From: Ruegeria atlantica
GTDB lineage: Bacteria > Pseudomonadota > Alphaproteobacteria > Rhodobacterales > Rhodobacteraceae
Length of the DNA: 64,000 nt
Direction of reading: 5' to 3'
Assembly: GCF_001458195.1 (NCBI RefSeq)
Contig: NZ_CYPU01000018.1
Span: 62,001-126,000 of the forward strand
Each line of letters opens with the position of its first letter. The stretch's first letter is position 1. The position numbers were made by a program, and so were the translations under genes. Shown here in pieces: positions 43,309 through 52,487 of the stretch. The notes beneath the pieces were generated by a model. The model had not been told where the DNA came from. It saw only the letters and a list, made by a program, of their open reading frames with translations, and did no database searches.

Positions 43309-45696
43309 ATGCTGCGAACATTACAAGATTGGTGTTTTATCACCTGTGTTTTAGCGGCTTCGATTGCATTTTTGCTTGCTGATCAGTGTTTGGCCCAGTC
43401 AGATGCAGCAGCGCCCGGTGCGACCAATGACGATAGGCTGGAAAATGCAGACTGGGCCAACGTGCAGGATATCCTGAACCACCGCTGTGTGGTGTGCCAC
43501 AGCTGCTACGACGCGCCCTGCCAACTCAAGCTGACATCCCCTGCCGGCCTTTTGCGCGGCGCCAGTAAAGAGGCGGTCTACCACTCCGAACGACTAAAAG
43601 ATGCGCAACCAACACGGCTTGGCATCGACGCGCACACAATTCCCGGGTGGCGGGATCTTGGTTTTTTTCCCGTTCTTCCGTCATCAGAGGTGACCGGCAC
43701 GAGCGGGTCGGTGTTAGAGCGCTCCCTTAAACTCGGCAGGCAAGCCCGTTTGACGGCTAACGCACCTGTTCCAACCCAACTTGGTTTGTCGATTAATCGC
43801 CCCTTGACCTGCCCTACAACGCAGGAATTCGACGCCTTCAGCACGGCAAACCCAAGGGCGGGAATGCCCTACGCCACAGCCCCACTGAGTGAGCAAGAAT
43901 ACCAGACCCTCATGTCATGGCTTAAAAATGGTGCGCCCTTGTCATCGGCCACACCAGAAATCCCTCAGGACATTCAGGATCAGATCACAGAATGGGAGGC
44001 CTTTCTGAATGCGCCCGACCTGCGCCATCAATTGATGAGCAGATATGTTTACGAACATCTGTTTCTGGCGCGCCTCCATTTTCCATCCGACAATCCAAGA
44101 CAGTTTTTTCAGCTGGTGCGGTCCGCCAGCCCGCCAGGAACAAAGATCGAGATCATCGCGACACGCCGTCCCTTCGATAGTCCCGGCCCAAGGCCGTTTT
44201 ACTATCGCCTGCAGGCATTCGACGAAACGATCGTGCACAAAGATCATCTGGTCTATAGCTTTGGGCCGGATCGTTTGGCGCGATACAAGCAGCTATTCCT
44301 TGATCCGGCCTGGTCCGTCACTGACTTACCTGCGTACGGAGAAGACGAAGGCGGCAACCCCTTCAGCACCTTTGCCAACATACCGGCCCGCAGCCGTTAT
44401 CAGTTTCTTTTGGACGACGCGTTGTTTTATGTGCGCAGCTTCATCCGCGGACCGGTCTGTCACGGCGAAACCGCTGTTGACGTGATTGAAGATCGGTTCT
44501 GGGTCAGTTTCCTTGATCCGGATGCCGATCTGTCCGTCACAGACCCCAGCTTTTTGGCGGACGGGGCGGCCTTTCTGGAATTGCCAGTGAGTACTGCAGA
44601 TATAGGGTTCTTGGGGGACCTTCACGGAATGTCCCACGAAAACCAGATCAAGTACCTTGAGTTTAGGGATGCCCGATATCGCAACAGCGCGGCGCACAAA
44701 AACGGGTTTGGATATGACGCAATTTGGGATGGCGAGGGCACCAATCCCCAGGCGCTGATTACCGTGTTTCGGCATTTCGATAATGCCTCTGCTATGACCG
44801 GGTTCCACGGCGGCATCCCCGAAACCGCATGGGTTATCGATTATCCGGTGTTCGAACGTATTTATTACGACTTGGTCGCCGGCTTTGATGTTTTCGGTCG
44901 GCTCGAACACCAGCTTTCAACCCGGTTATACATGGACGAGCTGCGGATGGAGAGTGAGGACACTTTCCTGAACTTCATGCCTCGCGGCGACAGGCAAAGG
45001 ATGCACAAAACCTGGTACCAAGGAGCTCTGGCCGAGCTGCACACGTATTGGCACCGGCGCCGTGTCGATGACAGTTTTCCGACTGGCATAGATTTTAAAA
45101 CGGACACGCCAAAGCAAGAGTTCCTCCTGGAACTTCTAAATCGCGGCAACGGTCTTTGGGCCCTCGAGGACATGATCAACAGATGCAATGGGGCCGTCTG
45201 CTCGAATGGCAATGCAGAAGTTGTGAACAACTTGCGCGACATTGCGAATGAAACCGGCGATTGGGTCAGGTATCTTTCAGATGTTTCCCTGCTTTTGCTG
45301 GACAACGAAGATGGTTCCACGTCTCTCTATTCGCTGCTCCACGACAAAGCCCATTACAATGTGGCGTTCTTGTTTGAAGAAAAGGATCGCAGGAATTCGC
45401 AGGCCGACGTGCTGACCATCCTGCCGGGGGTGATCGGAAGCTATACGAATTTCTACTTTCGAGTTCAGGAAGCCCAACTGGCGTCTTTTGTAACCGATCT
45501 CAAATCAGTGCGGTCGCAGGCCGAATGGCTCGATTTCGTAGCCACTTATGGCCTGCGCAGGACAAGCCCGGGGTTTTGGGAAACCAGCGATCAGGTTATG
45601 ACTATGTTTCTGGCAAGCGACCCCGTTCAGGCAGGCGTGCTGGACCTGAACCGGTATAAGGACCCTCGATCCGATAGCGATCCTGAAGGTAAATAG
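43309..45696 (+). CDS. cti: Fatty acid cis/trans isomerase, haem-containing
   Basis: A 795-residue periplasmic enzyme that isomerises cis-unsaturated phospholipid acyl chains to trans under membrane stress. A signal segment (LAASIAFLLADQCLAQ) ends near residue 30. The single c-type haem motif is CVVCH (60-64), followed by CYDAPCQLKL as in known Cti proteins. Other family blocks include GYDAIWDGEGTNPQALITVFRHFDNASA and MTGFHGG. Length matches. It starts 193 bases after the nap operon with GGGGG upstream, probably from its own promoter. Confidence 0.93.
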   Translation: MLRTLQDWCFITCVLAASIAFLLADQCLAQSDAAAPGATNDDRLENADWANVQDILNHRCVVCHSCYDAPCQLKLTSPAGLLRGASKEAVYHSERLKDAQPTRLGIDAHTIPGWRDLGFFPVLPSSEVTGTSGSVLERSLKLGRQARLTANAPVPTQLGLSINRPLTCPTTQEFDAFSTANPRAGMPYATAPLSEQEYQTLMSWLKNGAPLSSATPEIPQDIQDQITEWEAFLNAPDLRHQLMSRYVYEHLFLARLHFPSDNPRQFFQLVRSASPPGTKIEIIATRRPFDSPGPRPFYYRLQAFDETIVHKDHLVYSFGPDRLARYKQLFLDPAWSVTDLPAYGEDEGGNPFSTFANIPARSRYQFLLDDALFYVRSFIRGPVCHGETAVDVIEDRFWVSFLDPDADLSVTDPSFLADGAAFLELPVSTADIGFLGDLHGMSHENQIKYLEFRDARYRNSAAHKNGFGYDAIWDGEGTNPQALITVFRHFDNASAMTGFHGGIPETAWVIDYPVFERIYYDLVAGFDVFGRLEHQLSTRLYMDELRMESEDTFLNFMPRGDRQRMHKTWYQGALAELHTYWHRRRVDDSFPTGIDFKTDTPKQEFLLELLNRGNGLWALEDMINRCNGAVCSNGNAEVVNNLRDIANETGDWVRYLSDVSLLLLDNEDGSTSLYSLLHDKAHYNVAFLFEEKDRRNSQADVLTILPGVIGSYTNFYFRVQEAQLASFVTDLKSVRSQAEWLDFVATYGLRRTSPGFWETSDQVMTMFLASDPVQAGVLDLNRYKDPRSDSDPEGK

Positions 45697-46103
45697 GTCA
45701 GCATGTTGAGATATGCGCGCCTGAAAATCCGCACGTTGTCAATTCAACGAAGCAAGCAGCGCCCGACATACCCTTGAAAAAAATAATCGTGGCCTCGAAC
45801 CTGGCCAATCGCAGTGTGATCCTGCCGAGCCGCTTATAGTAAGTTCCACAAGCTGAACAATTTACTGTACATGTAAGTCAAGTACTTAAGTTTTTTGAAA
45901 GGTTCATTCAATCAATTGATTGCTACAGGATAGGTGCTCTAAGGCACAAAAGAAGCCCGCCACGAAGGTAAGCGATGTCGCTGAGTTGTTCAAAACTCTG
46001 GCAAACCTTGCGTTCAGATCTGCGTGTGAACGTCGGACGGTTCGGGCTCTTTGCCGATGAACTGCAGCCCTCAATATCGGTGCACCGAAATGGGATGAAC
46101 ACC
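45697..46103. other. Intergenic region, about 400 bases, no intact gene
   Basis: This stretch follows cti. It contains a perfect 14-base palindrome, CAATCAATTGATTG, at 45909-45922, and AT-rich sequence around 45840-45900 that could hold a promoter. The last part may include eroded N-terminal codons of the DUF1501 pseudogene downstream, but no frame reads through. No RNA gene was recognised. Confidence 0.5.
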
Positions 46104-46106
46104 TAG

Positions 46107-46912
46107 CTGGCCGGGAACAACATCGCCCAGAATGGCAAGATCGAACTGCCATATGCAATCACAGACAAGGGCAGCGTCGGTCTGTATGTGAAAGAAGAGA
46201 AAAGCCCGCTCAACGACCTGCTTTTGGACAGTTTCACCCGAATGATGAACGCCGATCAAAACGGCGATCCCTTCCGCGAGACATATCTGAACCTGTCCCG
46301 TAACGCGCAGTTCAAACACGAGACATTCAAATCCGCGACGCGAGGGATCAAGATACCCAGTCCTTCCCCTCCTCGGACCTTGCACAGCAATTGCGCATGG
46401 TCGCCAAAACGATTGCCGCCTCAGAGCGGCTGGGTCACGAGCAGCAAACGTTCTTTGTGCGCTATATCGGCTGGGACCATCATGATGAGCTGTTGGCGAA
46501 CCATGCCCGTATGCTGCGTATATTGTCCGAAGCCCTCCGTGCATTTCAGGCAACGCTTGACGATATGGGGTTGGCGGATCGTGTCGTGACGTTCACCGGA
46601 TCAGATTTCGGCCGGACGCTGACGTCGAATGGCAACGGTACGGATCATGGTTGGGGCGGCAATACCCTGGTTATGGGCAATGCTGTCAAAGGCGGGCAGA
46701 TTCTGGGGGACTACCCCGAGCTTGGCCTGGCCAGCGACAACGCGCTTGATGTGGGCGACGGCGTTTTGATTCCAACGACCTCGACCGATCAACTTTATGC
46801 TGACCTGTCTCTTTGGTTTGGTGTGCAACCGTCGGCATTGAACACTCTGTTCCCAAATCTTAACAGATTTGCGGATGTGGCGGGCGGAGAAAGGCTTGGG
46901 CTTTTCACCTAG
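46107..46912 (+). pseudogene. DUF1501 family protein, truncated and frameshifted
   Basis: The C-terminal half of a DUF1501 secreted protein is readable in two frames. From 46107 the frame gives LAGNNIAQNGKIELPYA and SFTRMMNADQNGDPFRETYL, up to FKSAT near 46345. It then shifts, and the other frame gives DLAQQLRMVAKTIAASERLG, FFVRYIGWDHHDELL, FTGSDFGRTLTSNGNGTDHG and so on to the stop at 46910-46912. A TAG at 46104-46106 precedes the first block in frame and the normal N-terminal third is missing. The gene is dead as it stands. A two-base gain or one-base loss near 46345-46350 explains the shift. Confidence 0.85.
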
Positions 46913-47034
46913 GCCCACCGCCCTCAAACACTTCGCCCCACCGGGACGCTTGAACACTGCTTGCGTTAGATTATCGTCTGGAACGATGGGCACTAATGCA
47001 GAAAGCGCGGAAGAGTGGTAGACACTCTAAACTT

Positions 47035-47079
47035 AAATTTACTGTCAGTATTGACAGTAAATTTCAACTAAGATATCTC
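47035..47079 (+). promoter_or_regulatory. TetR operator and promoter upstream of the TetR gene
   Basis: A perfect inverted repeat spans 47035-47064: arms AAATTTACTGTCA and TGACAGTAAATTT around GTAT. Its right arm contains the -35 hexamer TTGACA (47051-47056), followed after exactly 17 bases by TATCTC (47074-47079). The gene starts 31 bases further on. A bound TetR dimer would cover the -35, giving autorepression. Confidence 0.85.
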
Positions 47080-47110
47080 TAAAATTCCGTTTCTGTGTAA
47101 GGGTAATCGC

Positions 47111-47701
47111 ATGGGTCGCCCCTCGGTACAAGATCAACGTAAAAAAGAAGTCCTCGATGCCTTTATGTCGTGCGTCGTTCGCTACGGCGTCGAAGGGGCC
47201 ACACTTGAACATATCGCGGCACAAGCCGGGCTGAAGCGCCCACTGATCCGCCATCACCTTGGCAACCGCAAAGCCATGGTTCTGGCGCTAGGTGAGCATG
47301 TCGTCGAAACGTTCAGCAAACAGACCGAAACATTGCGCGTTGCGCTGGACGAACATCCCGATGTCCGCAATCTGATCGAGGCCCTGTTCAACTCTGACGG
47401 TGAGATGGATCCCCGGATAAACATTTGTTACCAGGCACTCGTCAACTCGATTGAGATCTACCCGGAGCTTCGCAAACCGTTGCTGGAATCGATGGAGGCT
47501 TTTTACAAGGTCGCGATAGATATTGTTCTTGCCTCACACCCAAAAGCCGACAAACAAGCCTGCGAGATCGTCGCACACGGAATCATAAACCTTTTTATCA
47601 CCACGGATGCTTTCGTTCCGCTTAAACCGCCAAAAACATGGGGTTATTCGTCCTACTTCGCCGCGCTGAAACTGGCTGAAACATTGGAAGAAAAAACCTG
47701 A
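47111..47701 (+). CDS. TetR-family transcriptional regulator
   Basis: A 196-residue regulator. The N-terminal helix-turn-helix is LEHIAAQAGLKRPLIRHHLGNRKAMVLAL (read in parts, about 35-63). The remainder is a ligand-binding helical domain of unknown specificity. It is convergent with the ferredoxin-reductase gene and separated from it by 26 bases. The same operator core, CTGTCA-N4-TGACA, occurs before this gene and before the Rieske gene, so it most likely controls itself and the oxygenase operon. Confidence 0.9.
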   Translation: MGRPSVQDQRKKEVLDAFMSCVVRYGVEGATLEHIAAQAGLKRPLIRHHLGNRKAMVLALGEHVVETFSKQTETLRVALDEHPDVRNLIEALFNSDGEMDPRINICYQALVNSIEIYPELRKPLLESMEAFYKVAIDIVLASHPKADKQACEIVAHGIINLFITTDAFVPLKPPKTWGYSSYFAALKLAETLEEKT

Positions 47702-47727
47702 CGGCGACGGCCAGGCCAACGGCCGGG

Positions 47728-48789
47728 TTAGTCATAACTAACCGCAAGCTTGTCCGTCGTGGCAACCGCCTGGCAAGACAGGACCGCACCTTTCGCGATC
47801 TCATTATCATCCAAAGCGGTTCGCGCCCGCATATGAACTGCGCCCTTTTTCACCTGACACCGGCACGCGCCGCAGACCCCAGACTGGCAGGAATATGGCG
47901 GCTCCAACCCCGCCTGTTGAACAGCTTGTAAGATCGTCTGACCGGATGCCATCTGAACCGATTGTCGCTGACCGTTCAGCGTTATGTCCACAACAGCATC
48001 AACGCCCTTGATACTGTCATCGGTCTCTTGCACGCCGCCGTAGCTTTCCATGTGAATCCGATTGGCAGGTATATCCAAAGACATAAGCGCGTCTCGAACC
48101 GCTTTGTTCATCCCGCCGGGACCACAGATGTAGTACTGGGCATTCTGGGCATAAGGCGGATTTTCTGTGATCAGCGCCTCGATCGCATCCTTGTCGATGA
48201 CACCCCGGCGCCAATAAGCGAAACTGGACCACATTGAGGGTTTGGACAAAAGGTGATGCACCGTCAGGCGTTCAGAAAAAGCCTGCTGGTATGCGGCAAA
48301 CTCATCTTTGAACAGGATACTGTCTGCGTTCGCATTACCATAAGCCAGATGTGCAACCGACCAAGGTTCGGCCAAAAGCACGGACTGAAGCATGGAATGC
48401 AACGGGGTGATGCCACTGCCAGCCCCAAATAAGTAGTGTGTGCGCCGTTCCTCCGGGTCTGTATCCAGACAAAAACTGCCAAATGGCGGCATGACGTCGA
48501 TCACATCACCCTTTTGAACCGTATCGTTGATATGGTTGCTGACGAGCCCCTTTTTCACCCGTTTGACGGTGATACGCAGCGGATCCCCTGAGACGGGCGA
48601 AGACGAGATCGAATAACTTCTGCGCACCTCTTCACCTTTAATCCAAAAGCGAAGGGTCAGGTGCTGACCGGCACGCCAGGCAAAGTCTTGGGCCAGATGT
48701 GGCGGCACGTCGAACATGACGGATTTGGCCTGCCCGCCGATCTCGTTGCGCGTTTCAAGCACCTCAAGCGGGTGAAAATCTCTGGTCAT
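47728..48789 (-). CDS. Flavodoxin/ferredoxin reductase component with [2Fe-2S] domain
   Basis: A 353-residue electron-transfer protein. An FAD domain (RSYSISSSP at 57-65), an NAD(P) domain (YLFGAGSGITPLHSML) and a C-terminal plant-type ferredoxin domain with C301, C306, C309 and C339 (CQSGVCGAC ... LSC) are arranged as in PaaE-like and GbcB/CntB-like reductases. The ATG at 48789 follows GGAGG by five bases. It is the last gene of the Rieske operon and would reduce the Rieske oxygenase with NAD(P)H. Confidence 0.9.
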   Translation of the reverse strand: MTRDFHPLEVLETRNEIGGQAKSVMFDVPPHLAQDFAWRAGQHLTLRFWIKGEEVRRSYSISSSPVSGDPLRITVKRVKKGLVSNHINDTVQKGDVIDVMPPFGSFCLDTDPEERRTHYLFGAGSGITPLHSMLQSVLLAEPWSVAHLAYGNANADSILFKDEFAAYQQAFSERLTVHHLLSKPSMWSSFAYWRRGVIDKDAIEALITENPPYAQNAQYYICGPGGMNKAVRDALMSLDIPANRIHMESYGGVQETDDSIKGVDAVVDITLNGQRQSVQMASGQTILQAVQQAGLEPPYSCQSGVCGACRCQVKKGAVHMRARTALDDNEIAKGAVLSCQAVATTDKLAVSYD

Positions 48790-48872
48790 TTGAGCCTCCG
48801 AAATTCGTGCCATGCGAATGGGCAGGATGTGTGATGATACCCGATACGGGCCGGGTGTTTGAATTGAACGGA

Positions 48873-49748
48873 TTAGGCATTGGCGCCCAGTTTCGATGCC
48901 GCCGCGTTGATCCGTTTGGTGATCTCAGACAAGCGCGCGAGGCTTTGCAGGACCATCGGTAAAACCACAACCGATTGCACAAACGCGAACGAATAGGTGA
49001 CAACCGAGAAGATCTGCCCTGCCGTCGCCCCGCTTTGCGTCGCTGCAAACCACAGGTTGAAGGCCAGCATGCTGAGCAAGACAGCAAAAATCGCAGCGTA
49101 GACAAGCGCCTCGGAATCCGACAACCGAACCTCATGCGTGCGCAATCGAAACAAGTGTTGGTCGATCTTTTTCAAATCCATGCTTTGCAACGCAGTCACC
49201 TGTCTTTCTGACTGGTGGTTCAACAGCCCATTCAGGCGGAAGAAGCGACGCGAAAACAGGGTGAAGATGATCAGGATAATCACCGCAGCGGCCCCTGCGG
49301 CGGTGGCAAGTGCCCCGTGAAAGGACATCAGAATACCGACCGAGACCAGAACCTGGACGACCGCACCCATCGATTCAGGGGCCTCATTCTCCAGAAAATC
49401 AACCAGTTCGCGGGCCATCAGCACCTGCGCATTTAGCACCGAGACCTCGCGTCCCGCATCCCGTTTGGCCTGCGCCTTACCCAATTCGACGCGGATCGTG
49501 CCATAGGCCCGGGTGTCGTAAATTCGGCGCAACGTCGACACAACCAGCAGCGCTGCCATCGCAACACCGAAATAGATGAACGACGTGTAGTCCCCATTCG
49601 ACAGACCGTCGATCGAATAGCCGATCAACAGGGGAAGGAGAGTAAACAACCCCGTTTCAACCAGGGTCAGACCCCAGGTCGTTGCGATCTTTGTGCGGAA
49701 AACCCGCAGCAAGGTCGCAATCGACAACCGGTCGTCGGAGTTGATCAT
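48873..49748 (-). CDS. ABC six-transmembrane domain protein lacking an ATPase domain
   Basis: A 291-residue protein with the type I exporter membrane domain (six segments, first TTWGLTLVETGLFTLLPLLIGYSIDGLSNG) but no Walker A, signature or Walker B anywhere. It fits the ABC_membrane_3 group, six-transmembrane proteins without a nucleotide-binding domain. Its start overlaps the Rieske stop as ATGA, and the reductase follows 83 bases later. No separate ATPase gene is nearby. It may pair with a distant ATPase or work without one. Transport or binding of the oxygenase substrate is a guess from position. Confidence 0.75.
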   Translation of the reverse strand: MINSDDRLSIATLLRVFRTKIATTWGLTLVETGLFTLLPLLIGYSIDGLSNGDYTSFIYFGVAMAALLVVSTLRRIYDTRAYGTIRVELGKAQAKRDAGREVSVLNAQVLMARELVDFLENEAPESMGAVVQVLVSVGILMSFHGALATAAGAAAVIILIIFTLFSRRFFRLNGLLNHQSERQVTALQSMDLKKIDQHLFRLRTHEVRLSDSEALVYAAIFAVLLSMLAFNLWFAATQSGATAGQIFSVVTYSFAFVQSVVVLPMVLQSLARLSEITKRINAAASKLGANA

Positions 49749-50896
49749 TCTTCTTGCAACCAATCGCGAACGACCCTTTGGTGTTGAACCACGGGGCTTT
49801 CCCCAACGGCGGCTGGACCGACCTCAAAATAGGGCGATGTCAGGGATTTCTGTTGCTGTTCACAGGCATAGATGTCCTCTTGCGTGAAATCGCCCGAGGC
49901 CATCGGATCGTTTTCATCATACGCATCATCACCGTCATATTTGCCTTTGATACCAAAATTGTTCCAGAAAGACGCCGACCGGGTGGCCTGTTTCGAAAAC
50001 TCCCAACCCGAGGCATTGGCAACACGCGTCCGGTTCAGAATCCGCGTCCTGTCCGGAGCAAGCGGGGTGATGATAAAGACGTTCCACACGTCCTCTGACG
50101 CGCCAATTCCGACCCCTGGAAATAGCATCGGCACCCATGCACCATTCTGATCTTCGGGAACGACCCGCGGCATCTGAAGCTTTTTGTTCTGATCTTTGGC
50201 GAACTCTTCGACCGGCGGCTCCCAAAAGATGTAGTGCGGCCCGTACCAACCATATTGCGCATTGGCGTGGTCATACATCTGCAACGTGTTCGAATGCAGG
50301 TGACTCAGATGGTAGACGTCGATGTAATTCTCGACGACGATCTTCCAATTGGCCTTGATTTCATAGGTGTTAGAGGTGTCCTCGTGTTCCACCAGCTCTT
50401 CTGGCACGTGTGGTCCGACCTTATCGTCCACGTCGCCGAACCATTTCATGATCGACCCTGCGTTCGGGTCGGGATGCACAAACAACATACCTTTCCAGAT
50501 ATCGACCGAAGCAGGCTTCAGGCCAAGGCAGGATTTGTCGACGGACTTATATTCGCGATGCTCATCCGGGACCGAGATCAGGTTGCCCTCAAGATCATAG
50601 GTCCAGTCATGATAGGGGCAGGTCAGCGCTTTTTGGGTCTTTCCCACGGCGCGGATCAATTGGGTGCCCCGATGTCTGCAGATGTTGTGGAAGGCCCGCA
50701 GCCTGCGATCCCTACCCATGACGATAAACAGGTTGTTCAGTCCTGCCTGAACCGAAAGGTAGTGGCCCGGCTCGGGCAAGTCCCCCATGAAGCCAGCAAA
50801 CCGCCACGTCTTCGAAAATATCTCGCGTTGCTCGCGATCGAACCAGTCCTGCGACGTATACGCTTCTACGGGCAGTTCATGGTACATTTGCGGCAT
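49745..50896 (-). CDS. Rieske non-haem iron oxygenase, large subunit
   Basis: A 383-residue ring-hydroxylating-type oxygenase. The Rieske cluster ligands are C73/H75 (CRHRGTQL) and C93/H96 (CPYHDWTYDLEG). The catalytic iron site is in NWKIVVENYIDVYHLSHLHSNTL, with bridging D193 and ligands H196 and H201. The ATG at 50896 has GGAGGGG just upstream; the frame opens further but lacks a ribosome site. The DVYHLSHLH form differs from the ECYHC of known glycine-betaine and stachydrine demethylases, so the substrate is open. The partner reductase is two genes downstream. Confidence 0.9.
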   Translation of the reverse strand: MPQMYHELPVEAYTSQDWFDREQREIFSKTWRFAGFMGDLPEPGHYLSVQAGLNNLFIVMGRDRRLRAFHNICRHRGTQLIRAVGKTQKALTCPYHDWTYDLEGNLISVPDEHREYKSVDKSCLGLKPASVDIWKGMLFVHPDPNAGSIMKWFGDVDDKVGPHVPEELVEHEDTSNTYEIKANWKIVVENYIDVYHLSHLHSNTLQMYDHANAQYGWYGPHYIFWEPPVEEFAKDQNKKLQMPRVVPEDQNGAWVPMLFPGVGIGASEDVWNVFIITPLAPDRTRILNRTRVANASGWEFSKQATRSASFWNNFGIKGKYDGDDAYDENDPMASGDFTQEDIYACEQQQKSLTSPYFEVGPAAVGESPVVQHQRVVRDWLQEE

Positions 50897-50998
50897 GCTG
50901 TCCCCTCCTCGGGCCGTCGTCTTCACGGTTGGCAAGCTGAGCATTTTGACCTCAGCAACCGTGTTAAACACATGCTGGATCTTACGATGCTTCGAAGC

Positions 50999-51035
50999 GA
51001 GATAGGCATACAATCAGATGCTGTCAATTGTGACA
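50999..51035 (-). promoter_or_regulatory. TetR operator and promoter of the Rieske operon
   Basis: TGTCA-ATTG-TGACA (51022-51035) repeats the core of the operator before the TetR gene. Read on the minus strand it contains TTGACA (51027-51022), then 17 bases, then TATCTC (51004-50999). Both -35 and -10 hexamers and the spacing are identical to those of the TetR promoter. The outer arms beyond the core are less complete here. Confidence 0.8.
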
Positions 51036-51232
51036 ATCTAAATTATGCAACCTTTCTGCAAATCGGGCATTAGGCCGGACAACTTAGGGGCAGGTGCGTT
51101 TGTTGCGCTCAGGTGTGGCAGTTACAAAGTTATACCGTGCTGATAATCTTTGAGGCGGACGACCAACAAGATTTTTGAGCAAAGCGCATATAACTGCAAG
51201 AAAACGGGGAAATTCATGAGCAGACCGAATAG

Positions 51233-52143
51233 ATGGTAACGCAACGCCGCCTCTTCCCCTCAATCTCATCACTCCGCGCCCTTGAAGCGCTGGATCGCTT
51301 AGGCTCGGCTTCTGCGGTCGCTGATGAGCTTGCCCTCACCCAAAGCGCCGTCAGCCGGCAATTGCAAACATTGGAAGCCCAGCTAGGTGTCGATCTGATC
51401 CGCGGGATCGCAAACGCCTGCTGCTGACCCCTGTTGCGCAGGAATATGTATCCGAGGTCCGGCAAGGTCTGAACCAGATCGCTCAGGCCTCGTTAAAGCT
51501 GCACGTGGCTCCTATAGGCGGCACCCTGAACCTTGCGATTTTGCCTACGTTCGGAATGCGGTGGCTGGTGCCCAGATTGCCGGAATTTGCCCGCATGCAC
51601 CCGGAAATAACCATCAACATGTCGACCCGTCTGCGTCCGTTCAGCTTCACCTCTGAACCCTTCGACGCGGCGCTGCATTTTGGTGAACCCGATTGGCCCG
51701 GCACGGATCGGCTGCTGGTGCGAGTGGAAAGTGTATTGCCAGTTTGCGCGCCATCCCTGCTGCCCAAAGGCGCGCCTTTATCACCGCGAGATCCGCTGAA
51801 ACTACCATTGCTGCGCATCCATACCCGGCCCCACGCTTGGCAAGAATGGTTCAGTCATATGGGGACCAGCCATCCCGACGCATTGCACGTAACGATTTAC
51901 GATCAATACACAACGATCAATCAGGCGGCGGTTCACGGTCTTGGCGTTGCTTTGTTGCCCAACTATTTGATCGAACAGGACCTCGCGACAGGCAAACTGA
52001 TCGCAGCCTTCCCGGACGAGGTTGAGATGACGGGCGCCTACTATCTTGTTTGGCCAAAAACCAAGTCGGACGACCCGTCGCTGCGCAGCTTTCGTCACTG
52101 GTTGTCCACGCAGGCCCAAACCGAAGAGGGCCTGCCCCGCTGA
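51233..52143 (+). pseudogene. LysR-family regulator with a one-base frameshift
   Basis: The DNA-binding domain reads from 51233 (PSISSLRALEALDRLG, ALTQSAVSRQLQTLEAQLG), in the GcvA-like class. After LIRG the frame fails; the rest continues in another frame as RKRLLLTPVAQEYVSEV, then GGTLNLAILPTFGMRWL to the stop at 52141-52143. A single missing G in the run at 51404-51406 accounts for the break, since CGCGGGGATCGC would restore the usual junction. Either the gene is recently dead or the base was lost in sequencing. The rest looks intact, including the effector domain. Confidence 0.8.
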
Positions 52144-52487
52144 CGGCGTCGAATGCGATCCGACTTGGCAATCACAAAGTTTCCGTCAGCAATGACGCCG
52201 CCCGCTTCAAATCGGTACGCCAATTTGACAGCGCATCAAATGCGGCCAGTGAATCAAGGGACAGGAAGATCGTTGACCAGTGAACAGAACCTGCACTTTG
52301 CGCGCATCGTGTCAGACAGGGCGAAAATCACAAAAAAAGCGAAATCCGGTTTGAACGCTGCTTTGCTGGCCTCGACGAAAACCCAAAAATTTCAGACACC
52401 TATCTTGCCGTCTAATACCTTGGTCTTGCGGGAAGGACATAGCTTTGATTATTATAGTACGAACAATTGAATCAGGCAGGTGCCGTC
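52144..52487. other. Intergenic region upstream of the MarR gene
   Basis: About 340 bases with no convincing gene; a 105-codon frame on the plus strand has no ribosome site or family resemblance. Near the end a weak promoter can be drawn, TTGCGG at 52426-52431 and TATTAT at 52450-52455 with an 18-base spacer, 33 bases before the MarR start. Confidence 0.4.

Noticed and set aside
47702..47727. GC-rich repeat CGGCC/GGCCG between the convergent TetR and reductase genes as a terminator
   Set aside because: The arms are only five bases, overlap a run of similar triplets, and no T run follows on either strand.
49745..50896. Glycine-betaine (GbcA) or carnitine (CntA) oxygenase
   Set aside because: The catalytic iron region reads DVYHLSHLH and lacks the ECYHC-type motif of GbcA; no betaine or carnitine genes are adjacent, so no substrate is assigned.
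52153..52470. A 105-codon plus-strand frame before the MarR gene
   Set aside because: No ribosome site, no resemblance to a known family, and it would run over the likely MarR promoter.
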